A stretch of 64,000 nt of DNA, taken from the NCBI GenBank assembly GCA_052386745.1, contig JBQTJW010000015.1, forward strand, positions 82,295 to 146,294. Direction: 5' to 3'. A program made the translations under genes and the position numbers. Source of the stretch: Panacagrimonas sp052386745. GTDB lineage: Bacteria > Pseudomonadota > Gammaproteobacteria > Nevskiales > Nevskiaceae. How positions within the stretch are numbered: position 1 is the first letter of the stretch; every line of letters begins with the position of its first letter. Under the pieces are notes generated by a model. That model saw only the letters and a program-made list of their open reading frames with translations, was not told the DNA's origin and made no database searches. Positions 57,567 through 64,000 of the stretch are shown here, piece after piece.

Positions 57567-58817
57567 ATGAACCCGGCTTCCGCGCCCGATCGTCCCGCTG
57601 CTTCCGGTCCCGCCGCCGGCCCTTTGCAGGGGGTCCGCGTGCTGGACCTGAGTACGGTGCTGATGGGGCCCTACGCCACACAGATCCTGGCGGACTACGG
57701 CGCCGACGTGGTCAAGGTGGAGCCGCCCGAAGGCGACGGCACGCGCGGCATCGGCCCCATGCGCTCGGCCGGCATGGGCGCCATCTTCCTCAACGCCAAT
57801 CGAGGCAAGCGCAGCGTCGCGCTGGACCTGAAGAATCCGGAAGCGCGCGCGGCGCTGCTGGAGCTGGCCAGCCGCTCGGATGTGCTGGTCTACAACACGC
57901 GGCCGCAGGCCATGGCCCGGCTGGGCTTGTCCTACGAGGACGTGCGGGCGGTCAATCCCGGCATCGTCTACGTGGGCCTGTTCGGGTTCGGGCGTGGCGG
58001 CCCCTACGCCGACAAGCCGGCTTACGACGACCTCATCCAGGGCGCCGCCGGGCTGCCGGCCCTGGCCCTGCTGTCCGGCAGCCCGGTGCCGCGCTACGTG
58101 CCCACGACCATCGCCGACCGCACGGTGGGGCTGACCGCCGTGGGCGCGATCCTGGCCGCGCTGTTCCACCGCCAGCGCACCGGCGAGGGCCAGTCCATCG
58201 ACGTGCCGATGTTCGAGACCATGACCCAGTTTGTCATGGGCGATCACCTGGCCGGCCGCACGTTCGTGCCGCCGGAAGGCCCCACCGGGTATGCGCGGCT
58301 GCTGGCGCACGAACGCCGGCCCTACGCCACGGCCGATGGCTACATCTGCGCGCTCATCTACTCCGACAAGCAGTGGAAGAACTTCTGCGCGCTGATCGGC
58401 CGGCCCGGAATGTTCGCCGAGGATGCGCGGCTCAAGAACCTCACCACGCGCACCCGCAACATCGACGCGCTCTACCGTTTCGTGGGCGAAACCATGACCA
58501 CGCGCAGCACGGCTGCGTGGATGGACGCGCTTGAGAAAGCCGACATCCCCTGCATGCCCATGCATACCCCCGACAGCATCCTGGACGACCCGCACCTGCG
58601 CGCCATGGGCTTCTTCCGCGAGATCGATCACCCCAGCGAGGGCCGCCTGGTTTCCATGGGCGTGCCCAGCCGCTGGTCGCAGACCCCGCCGCCCCCTACC
58701 CGTCCCGCCCCGCGCCTGGGCGAGCACACGGTGGAAGTGCTGACCGAGGCCGGCCTCGGCGAGGACCGCATCCGCGCCCTGCTTCCCGCGTTCAAACCCG
58801 ACGCACCTGCTCCATGA
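57567..58817 (+). CDS. CaiB/BaiF family III CoA-transferase
   Basis: These enzymes move CoA between acids through a covalent Asp-CoA intermediate. The 416-residue protein begins LQGVRVLDLSTVLMGPYATQILADYGADVVKVEPPEGD and contains FLNANRGKRSVALDLKNPEAR and the segment TTIADRTVGLTAVGAILAAL, where Asp 184 aligns with the catalytic Asp of formyl-CoA transferase. ATG 57567 is preferred to an in-frame ATG at 57528. The stop overlaps the next gene by four bases. Donor and acceptor are unknown. Confidence 0.88.
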   Translation: MNPASAPDRPAASGPAAGPLQGVRVLDLSTVLMGPYATQILADYGADVVKVEPPEGDGTRGIGPMRSAGMGAIFLNANRGKRSVALDLKNPEARAALLELASRSDVLVYNTRPQAMARLGLSYEDVRAVNPGIVYVGLFGFGRGGPYADKPAYDDLIQGAAGLPALALLSGSPVPRYVPTTIADRTVGLTAVGAILAALFHRQRTGEGQSIDVPMFETMTQFVMGDHLAGRTFVPPEGPTGYARLLAHERRPYATADGYICALIYSDKQWKNFCALIGRPGMFAEDARLKNLTTRTRNIDALYRFVGETMTTRSTAAWMDALEKADIPCMPMHTPDSILDDPHLRAMGFFREIDHPSEGRLVSMGVPSRWSQTPPPPTRPAPRLGEHTVEVLTEAGLGEDRIRALLPAFKPDAPAP

Positions 58818-59269
58818 AAACCATCGGCATCGGCTTTCACTTCGAGGATGTCGCCATCGGCGACACCTTCCGCACCACCGCGCGAACGGTCACGGAGGCC
58901 GACCTCGTCTGCTTCGTCAACTTCAGCTGGCTGACCGAGGAAATCTTCACCGACATGGCCAGCCGCGACGGCGTGGCGCTGCCGGCGCGGGTGGTGCCCG
59001 GCGCCATGGTCTACGCCATGGCCGAGGGCCTGCTCACGCCGATGATGCAGCGCACGGGCCTGGCGTTCCTCAACGCCGAGCTCGACGTGAAGGCGCCCAC
59101 CTGCGTCGGCGACACCCTGCACGTGGAGTGCGAGGTGATCGAGGCGCGCACCACCTCCAAGCCCGACCGCGGCCTGGTGCGCACGCGCAACCGCGTGGTC
59201 AACCAGCACGGCCAGACGGTGCTGCTGTACAACCCGCTGCGCATGCTGCGCCGCCGCGCCGCGTCCTGA
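58814..59269 (+). CDS. MaoC-like hot-dog protein
   Basis: A 151-residue hot-dog fold protein. The segment matching hydratase 2 reads FVNFSWLTEEIFTDM and then ARVVPGAMVYAMAEG; the usual catalytic Asp and His of MaoC hydratases (present in the relative at 30747-31214) are not in their places. It may act with a partner, use other residues, or be a thioesterase or lyase. Position next to an acyl-CoA dehydrogenase and CaiB/BaiF transferase recalls the Pseudomonas itaconate locus, whose hydratase gene is also MaoC-like. Confidence 0.75.
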   Translation: MKTIGIGFHFEDVAIGDTFRTTARTVTEADLVCFVNFSWLTEEIFTDMASRDGVALPARVVPGAMVYAMAEGLLTPMMQRTGLAFLNAELDVKAPTCVGDTLHVECEVIEARTTSKPDRGLVRTRNRVVNQHGQTVLLYNPLRMLRRRAAS

Positions 59270-59320
59270 TTCCCAGACTGTCCGATTCCATACCCAGAAC
59301 CCGACCCACACCTCCAAGCC

Positions 59321-60484
59321 ATGGCCATTGAACGACACGAGCGGTTCCCGGAAATGCGCGACGCGCTGCGCGACCTGTGCAGCCGCTTCCCCGACGAATA
59401 CTTCCTCAAGATCGACGAGGAGCGCGGCTATCCGGAAGCCTTCATCAAGGCGCTGACCGAGGCCGGCTGGCTGTCGGTGATGATCCCGCAGGAATACGGC
59501 GGCTCGGGCCTGGGGCTGGCCGAGGCCACCGTGGTGATGGAGGAGATCAACCGCAACGGCGGCAACGCCGGCGCCTGCCACGGCCAGATGTACAACATGA
59601 GCACGTTGCTGCGGCACGGCTCGGAGAAGCAGAAGGCGCTGTACATGCCCAAGATCGCCAGCGGCGAATGGCGCCTTCAGTCCATGGCCGTGACCGAGCC
59701 CACCACCGGCACCGACACCACCAAGATCAAGACCAACGCGGTGAAGAAGGGCGACCGCTACGTGGTCAACGGCCAGAAGGTGTGGATCTCGCGCCTCCAG
59801 CATTCGGAGCTGATGATCCTGCTGGCCCGCACCACGCCGCTGGACCAGGTCAAGCGCAAGTCCGAAGGCATGTCGATCTTCATGGTCCACCTCGACCAGG
59901 CGCTGGGCCACGGCATGGAGATGCGCCTGATCCCGAACATGGTCAACCACGAGACCAACCAGGTGTTCTTCGACAACCTGGAGATCCCGGAGGAGAACCT
60001 GATCGGCGAGGAGGGCAAGGGCTTCAAGTACATCCTCGACGGCCTCAACGCCGAGCGCACGCTGATCGCCGCCGAGTGCATCGGCGACGGCTACTGGTTC
60101 GTGGACCGCGCCACGCGCTACGCCAAGGACCGCATCGTGTTCGACCGTCCCATCGGCCAGAACCAGGGTGTGCAGTTCCCCATCGCCGACAGCTTCATCG
60201 AGGTTGAAGCCGCCAACCTGATGCGCTGGCGCGCCTGCGAGCTGTTCGACAGCCACCAGCCCTGCGGCGCCGAGGCCAACATGGCCAAGTACCTGGCGGC
60301 CAAGGCTTCGTTCGAGGCGGCCAACGTCTGCCTGCAGACGCACGGCGGCTTCGGCTTCGCCGCCGAGTACCACGTGGAGCGCAAGTTCCGCGAGACGCGC
60401 CTGTACCAGGTGGCGCCCATCTCCACCAACCTGATCTTCTCCTTCGTCGCCGAACACGTGCTCGGCCTGCCGAGATCGTTCTGA
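59321..60484 (+). CDS. Acyl-CoA dehydrogenase, IVD/LCAD-type catalytic base
   Basis: A 387-residue FAD enzyme: MAVTEPTTGTDTTKIKTNA and NGQKVWISRLQHSELM in the flavin-binding sheet, LIGEEGKGFKYILDGLNAERTLIA, RIVFDRPIGQNQGVQFPIAD and QTHGGFGFAAEYHVERKFRETRLYQ. The C-terminal position that usually has the catalytic Glu (GEGTS) reads APIST (365-369). Instead Glu 245 in LNAER matches the base of isovaleryl-CoA and long-chain dehydrogenases, so the enzyme should be active, with a preference for branched substrates possible. Stop and next start share one base (TGATG). Confidence 0.88.
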   Translation: MAIERHERFPEMRDALRDLCSRFPDEYFLKIDEERGYPEAFIKALTEAGWLSVMIPQEYGGSGLGLAEATVVMEEINRNGGNAGACHGQMYNMSTLLRHGSEKQKALYMPKIASGEWRLQSMAVTEPTTGTDTTKIKTNAVKKGDRYVVNGQKVWISRLQHSELMILLARTTPLDQVKRKSEGMSIFMVHLDQALGHGMEMRLIPNMVNHETNQVFFDNLEIPEENLIGEEGKGFKYILDGLNAERTLIAAECIGDGYWFVDRATRYAKDRIVFDRPIGQNQGVQFPIADSFIEVEAANLMRWRACELFDSHQPCGAEANMAKYLAAKASFEAANVCLQTHGGFGFAAEYHVERKFRETRLYQVAPISTNLIFSFVAEHVLGLPRSF

Positions 60485-61662
60485 TGTTGCCGCTGGAAGG
60501 CCTGCTGGTCGTCTCGCTGGAACACGCCATCGCCGCGCCGCTGGCGACGCGGCACCTGGCCGACCTGGGCGCGCGCGTCATCAAGATCGAGCGCCCCGAG
60601 GGCGGCGACTTCGCGCGCGCCTACGACAAGCGCGCGCGTGGCGTGGCCTCGCACTTCGCCTGGTGCAACCGCAGCAAGGAGAGCCTGACCCTCGACATCA
60701 AGCATCCGCAGGCCAACGCGGCGCTGATGAAGCTGGTGGCCAAGGCCGACGTGGTGGTGCAGAACCTCGCCCCCGGCGCGGCGGCGCGCCTGGGGCTGTC
60801 CTACGAGGCGCTGTCGGCGCTGTACCCGCGCATCATCGTCTGCGACATCTCCGGCTACGGCGACCGCGGCCCCTATCTGGAGAAAAAGGCCTACGACCTG
60901 CTGATCCAGGCCGAGTCCGGCTTCCTGTCCATCACCGGCACCGCCGATGCGCCGGCCAAGGCCGGCAATTCCATCGCCGACATTTCCGCCGGCATGTACG
61001 CCTACAGCGGCATCCTGGCGGCGCTACTGGAGCGCGGCCGCACCGGCCGTGGCCGGCGCGTGGACATCGCGCTGCTGGAATCCATGACCGAGTGGATGGG
61101 CTATCCGCTGTACTTCGGCCTGGACGGCGCCAGCCCGCCGCCGCGCACCGGCGCCGCGCACGCCACCATCTACCCCTACGGCCCGTTCCGGGCCGGCGAC
61201 GGCGGCAGCGTGCTGCTGGGCGTGCAGAACGACCGCGAGTGGAAGGTGTTCGCCCGCGTGGTGCTGCAGCAGCCCGAGCTGGCCGACGATCCGCGCTTCG
61301 CCGGCAACGGCCAGCGCGTGGCGCACCGCGAGCTGATCGACGAGATTGCCACCGCCGCCTTCGCCGGCATCGGCGTCGCCGAGCTGGTGCGGCGCCTGGA
61401 CGAGGCCGGCATCGCCAACGGCCGCATCAACGACGTGCACGAGGTCTGGAACCACCCGCAGCTGGCGGCGCGCCAGCGCTGGGCCAGCGTGGCGATTCCC
61501 GGCGGCGAAGTGCCGGCGATGATCCCCCCCGGACGCCGCGACGCCAGCGACGTGCAGCTCGGCCCGGTGCCGGCGCTGGGCCAGCACAGCCGCGCCATCC
61601 TGGCCGAACTCGGCTACACCGGCGCCGACATCGAGTCCCTGGCCGCGGCCGGCGCCATCTGA
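60484..61662 (+). CDS. CaiB/BaiF family III CoA-transferase (possible itaconate CoA-transferase)
   Basis: A 392-residue family III transferase: LEGLLVVSLEHAIAAPLATRHLADLGARVIKIERPEGGD, FAWCNRSKESLTLDIK and AGNSIADISAGMYAYSGILAALL, with Asp 166 at the catalytic position. Length and N-terminal pattern (SLEHAIAAP) are those of succinyl-CoA:itaconate and mesaconate transferases. It shares operon position with dehydrogenase, PrpD-like and CitE-like genes, as PA0882 does in P. aeruginosa. The assignment to itaconate is tentative. Confidence 0.85.
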   Translation: MLPLEGLLVVSLEHAIAAPLATRHLADLGARVIKIERPEGGDFARAYDKRARGVASHFAWCNRSKESLTLDIKHPQANAALMKLVAKADVVVQNLAPGAAARLGLSYEALSALYPRIIVCDISGYGDRGPYLEKKAYDLLIQAESGFLSITGTADAPAKAGNSIADISAGMYAYSGILAALLERGRTGRGRRVDIALLESMTEWMGYPLYFGLDGASPPPRTGAAHATIYPYGPFRAGDGGSVLLGVQNDREWKVFARVVLQQPELADDPRFAGNGQRVAHRELIDEIATAAFAGIGVAELVRRLDEAGIANGRINDVHEVWNHPQLAARQRWASVAIPGGEVPAMIPPGRRDASDVQLGPVPALGQHSRAILAELGYTGADIESLAAAGAI

Positions 61663-61692
61663 ACCTTCCAAGCTTCCCGTAGAGACCCTGCC

Positions 61693-63054
61693 ATGAACTT
61701 CTCCGAATCCGACCCCGGCGCCACCCTCGCCCGCTTCGCGGCCGAACTGAGCGTCGCCAGTATTCCCGCGCCGGTGCTGCGCCGCGCCGAGGACCTGTTC
61801 CTCGACTGGTTCGCCTGCGCCTTGGCCGGCCGCAAGGCCGAGCCCGTGCGCATCCTCAGCGCCTTTGGTGAGCGCCACAGCAAGCCCGGCGACGCCGAGC
61901 TGCTGACCTCGCGCAAGCGCGTGGACCCGCTGTTCGCCGCCATGGTCAACTCCGGTGCCTCGCATGTGGCCGAGCAGGACGACGTGCACAACGGCTCGGT
62001 GCTGCACGCCGCCGCCGTGGTGTTCGGCCCGGCCCTGGCCGTGGCGCAGGCGCGCAAGGCCAGCGGCGCGCAGATGCTCGAAGCCATCGTCGCCGGCTAC
62101 GAGGTGGGCGTGCGCGTGGGCGAATACCTGGGCCGGGCGCACTACAAGCGCTTCCACACCACCGCCACCGCCGGCTGCATCGCCGCCGCCGCCACCGCCG
62201 GGCGCCTGATGAACCTCAACCCCGAGCAGATGCTCTGGGCCATCGGCAGCGCCGCCACCCAGGCCGGCGGCCTCTGGGAATACCTGCGCGAGGGCGCGCA
62301 TTCCAAGCAGCTGCACTGCGCGCACGCGGCCATGGCCGGCATGATGGCGGCGGAGCTGGCCTCCGAAGGCTTCACCGGCGCGCGCCGCGCGCTGGAAGGC
62401 GCCGGTGGCATGGGCGCCGCGATGTCCGAGAACCCCGATCCGGCGAAGCTCATCGACGGCCTGGGTACGCGCTGGACGCTGGCCGAGTCCTCGTTCAAGT
62501 TCCATGCCTCCTGCCGCCACACGCATCCCGCAGGCGACTCGCTGCTGGCGGTGATGGCGCGCGAGAAGCTCGGCCACGAGGACATCGCCGACGTGCTCTG
62601 CGGCGTGCACCAGAGCGCGCTGGACGTGCTCTCGCCCATCGTCGTGCCGGCCTCGGTGCACCAGTCCAAGTTCTCCATGGGCACGGTGCTGGGCCTGCTC
62701 GCGGTCTACGGCAAGGCGCAGCTGCCGGACTTCGAGAACAACTACCTGGAGCCGCGCGTGGTTGCCTTCCGCAAGAAGGTGCGCATGCAGCTGGACCCGG
62801 AAGTGGACGGCGCCTACCCCGCGCGCTGGATCGGCAAGGTGTGGATCAAGACCACCGACGGCCGCAGCTTCGAGGCGCGCGTTGACGAGCCCAAGGGCGA
62901 CCCGGGCAACACGCTCAGCCGCCCGGAACTGGAGGACAAGGCGCAGCGCCTGGCCGCCTTCGCCGACGGCGCCAGCCCGCGCGAGATGGCCGCCGTCATC
63001 GCCCGCTGCTGGAACCTGCAGAACGAGGCCGGGGTACGGGACTGGCTCGTATGA
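61693..63054 (+). CDS. MmgE/PrpD family protein
   Basis: A 453-residue member of the 2-methylcitrate dehydratase superfamily: LFLDWFACALAGR, the conserved HVAEQDDVHNGSVLHAAAVV, GYEVGVRVGEYLG, HTTATAGCIAAAA and the second-domain KFHASCRHTHPAGDSLLA. These proteins dehydrate or isomerise carboxylic acids; a PrpD-like gene of unknown role is also in the Pseudomonas itaconate locus. Methylcitrate synthase and lyase genes are absent, which argues against propionate catabolism. The stop overlaps the next start by four bases. Confidence 0.87.
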   Translation: MNFSESDPGATLARFAAELSVASIPAPVLRRAEDLFLDWFACALAGRKAEPVRILSAFGERHSKPGDAELLTSRKRVDPLFAAMVNSGASHVAEQDDVHNGSVLHAAAVVFGPALAVAQARKASGAQMLEAIVAGYEVGVRVGEYLGRAHYKRFHTTATAGCIAAAATAGRLMNLNPEQMLWAIGSAATQAGGLWEYLREGAHSKQLHCAHAAMAGMMAAELASEGFTGARRALEGAGGMGAAMSENPDPAKLIDGLGTRWTLAESSFKFHASCRHTHPAGDSLLAVMAREKLGHEDIADVLCGVHQSALDVLSPIVVPASVHQSKFSMGTVLGLLAVYGKAQLPDFENNYLEPRVVAFRKKVRMQLDPEVDGAYPARWIGKVWIKTTDGRSFEARVDEPKGDPGNTLSRPELEDKAQRLAAFADGASPREMAAVIARCWNLQNEAGVRDWLV

Positions 63055-63845
63055 TCCCGGCGCGCAGCTACCTGTTCGTGCCGGGCAACCGCTGCGAGCG
63101 GGTGGCCAAGGCCATCGCCAGCGGCGCCGACGCGGTGATCGTCGACCTGGAAGACGCCGTGCCGCCGGCCGAGAAGGACGCCGCGCGCGCCGCCGTGCTG
63201 GCCAGCCTCGACGCCGCCCGGCCGGTGCTGCTGCGCATCAACGGCGCGCAGACACCATGGTTCGCCGCCGACCGCGCGCTGTGCGCCCACGCCGGCATCG
63301 GCGGCATCGTGCTGCCCAAGGCCGAGTCGGCCGAGCTGATCGCCGAGCTGCACGGCACCTACGGCAAGCCGGTGCTGCCCACCATCGAGAGCGCGCTGGG
63401 GCTGGCGAACCTTTCCGCCATCGCCGGTGGCAGCGGCACCGAGCGGTTGGTGTTCGGCAGCATCGACCTGCGGCTGGACCTGGGCATTCCCGGCGACGAG
63501 CCGGTGCTCGACCCCTACCGCATGCAGCTGGTGCTGGCCTCGCGCCTGGCCGGCCTGCCGGCGCCGGTGGACGGCGTCACCACCAATTTCTCCGATGCCG
63601 CCGTCATCGAGTCCGACACCCGCCGCTCGGCCTCGCTCGGCTTCACCGCCAAGCTGTGCATCCACCCCAACCAGATCGCCCCGGTGCACCGCGGCTTCGG
63701 GCCGTCCGACAAGGAAATCGCCTGGGCGCGCCGGGTGATCGCGGCCGACGATGCTGCCGCCGGCAGCGCCGTTGCGCTCGACGGACAGATGGTGGACCGG
63801 CCGGTGGTCGACCGCGCGCGGGCGATCCTGGCGCGTTCGGCATAG
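63051..63845 (+). CDS. HpcH/HpaI-family acyl-CoA lyase (CitE-like)
   Basis: A 264-residue metal-dependent barrel that cleaves beta-hydroxyacyl-CoA thioesters. Motifs are SYLFVPGNRCERVAKAIASGADAVIVDLEDAVPPAEKDAAR, the substrate-binding Arg in LLRINGAQTPWF, the metal Glu in PTIESALGL and the Asp in GSIDLRLDLG, then KLCIHPNQIAPVH. Length matches citramalyl-CoA lyase (Ccl) of itaconate breakdown and CitE-like lyases. It ends the plus-strand series, 100 bases from the convergent etfA end. Confidence 0.87.
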   Translation: MIPARSYLFVPGNRCERVAKAIASGADAVIVDLEDAVPPAEKDAARAAVLASLDAARPVLLRINGAQTPWFAADRALCAHAGIGGIVLPKAESAELIAELHGTYGKPVLPTIESALGLANLSAIAGGSGTERLVFGSIDLRLDLGIPGDEPVLDPYRMQLVLASRLAGLPAPVDGVTTNFSDAAVIESDTRRSASLGFTAKLCIHPNQIAPVHRGFGPSDKEIAWARRVIAADDAAAGSAVALDGQMVDRPVVDRARAILARSA

Positions 63846-63868
63846 CCGGCACTCACCGCCGCACCCAT

Positions 63869-63891
63869 GAAAAAGGCCGGTTTCCCGGCCT
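63869..63891 (-). terminator. Intrinsic terminator of the etf operon
   Basis: AGGCCGG (63874-63880) and CCGGCCT (63885-63891) form a seven-base stem with a four-base loop. On the minus strand a run of five T follows (63870-63874), so it ends etfA transcription. It also faces the lyase gene on the plus strand, where the tail is only TCTTG. Confidence 0.75.
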
Positions 63892-63899
63892 CTTGATGT

Positions 63900-63939
63900 T
63901 GCGGTGTGGCGGTGTGGCGGTGTTGCGGTGTGGCGGTGT
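63900..63939. repeat. Five-copy 8-bp tandem repeat
   Basis: Five adjacent units of [T/G]GCGGTGT between the terminator and the etfA stop codon, with a higher-order TGG pattern in the first base of the units. Such G-rich repeats vary by slippage. No function is evident. Confidence 0.9.
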
Positions 63940-63948
63940 GGCGTGCGC

Positions 63949-64000
63949 TCAGACCTTGCTGGTGAGTTCCGGGATGATCTGGAACAGGTCGCCCACCAGG
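63949..64000 (-). CDS. etfA: Electron transfer flavoprotein alpha subunit, C-terminal end (partial)
   Basis: The last 16 codons of a minus-strand gene entering from the right edge: LVGDLFQIIPELTSKV followed by TGA. The ALVGDLFQ-IPEL pattern is the conserved C-terminus of EtfA. ETF accepts electrons from acyl-CoA dehydrogenases, two of which are encoded in this window, and passes them to ETF-ubiquinone oxidoreductase. Confidence 0.85.
   Translation of the reverse strand, partial: LVGDLFQIIPELTSKV

Noticed and set aside
61693..63054. 2-methylcitrate dehydratase PrpD of propionate catabolism
   Set aside because: prpB, prpC and acnD/prpF are absent nearby; context favours a different member of the MmgE/PrpD family.
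63900..63939. CRISPR array
   Set aside because: Units are 8 bases and directly adjacent with no spacers; this is a simple tandem repeat. No other repeat-spacer pattern was seen.

Overview
The window is a high-GC proteobacterial chromosome segment, most likely from a gammaproteobacterium. The left part has the gammaproteobacterial nusA-infB-rbfA-truB-rpsO-pnp order, and the recA/recX/alaS block ends in the tRNA-Ser(GCU)/tRNA-Arg(ACG) pair that follows csrA in E. coli. PhaR, a LeuA of the long class and a large set of acyl-CoA catabolism genes (Baeyer-Villiger monooxygenase, FadL porin, two acyl-CoA dehydrogenases, two CaiB/BaiF CoA-transferases) suggest an aerobic, PHA-making degrader of hydrophobic compounds, such as members of Nevskiales/Solimonadaceae or Steroidobacter. 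The taxonomic guess is an inference. No IS element, prophage, rRNA or CRISPR array is visible.

Layout. 1-6.86 kb (+): translation and RNA-decay operon; truB appears to start on ATT and rpsO has its own promoter across the truB stop codon. 6.86-7.25 kb: a gap holding a candidate minus-strand small RNA (about 6964-7085) with a promoter, three hairpins, an anti-Shine-Dalgarno stretch, an intrinsic terminator and a TGC-rich motif repeated at the phaR start. 7.25-10.0 kb: phaR, gluQ and a CbbY-like HAD phosphatase, visibly less GC-rich. 10.0-14.2 kb (-): tRNA-Arg, tRNA-Ser, lysC, alaS, with csrA missing from its usual place. 14.3-18.3 kb: MFS transporter and topoisomerase IB (+) facing recX and recA (-). 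18.6-25.4 kb: a secreted unknown protein, then pncC, an MFS protein, rimI, a family-4 UDG, a GNAT protein and leuA, which is preceded by a 32-codon leucine-rich leader peptide. 25.4-30.6 kb (-): radA, alr, dnaB, rplI, rpsR, rpsF. 30.7-36.4 kb: MaoC hydratase, hisI, comEC, glpQ and a NUDIX hydrolase.

36.5-64 kb is a catabolic and efflux region. An acyl-CoA dehydrogenase gene lies just downstream of a TolC/RND/membrane-fusion efflux operon; the membrane-fusion gene begins with a decayed, internally deleted copy of that dehydrogenase's first residues, so the operon is bracketed by a partial duplication. Beyond it are a type I Baeyer-Villiger monooxygenase, a PECR-like SDR lacking the usual Tyr-Lys pair, a vapBC pair, and a minus-strand operon (acyl-CoA synthetase, enoyl-CoA hydratase, biotin-dependent carboxylase alpha subunit, AtuA-like protein) with no carboxyltransferase subunit. 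A FadL porin and an oppositely oriented CoA ligase share a 304-bp gap with a palindromic operator candidate. The plus-strand genes after the ligase (CaiB/BaiF, MaoC-like, acyl-CoA dehydrogenase, CaiB/BaiF, MmgE/PrpD, CitE-like lyase) recall the Pseudomonas itaconate-degradation locus and probably break down a branched or dicarboxylic acyl-CoA. The window ends in the 3' end of etfA, the electron acceptor such dehydrogenases need.
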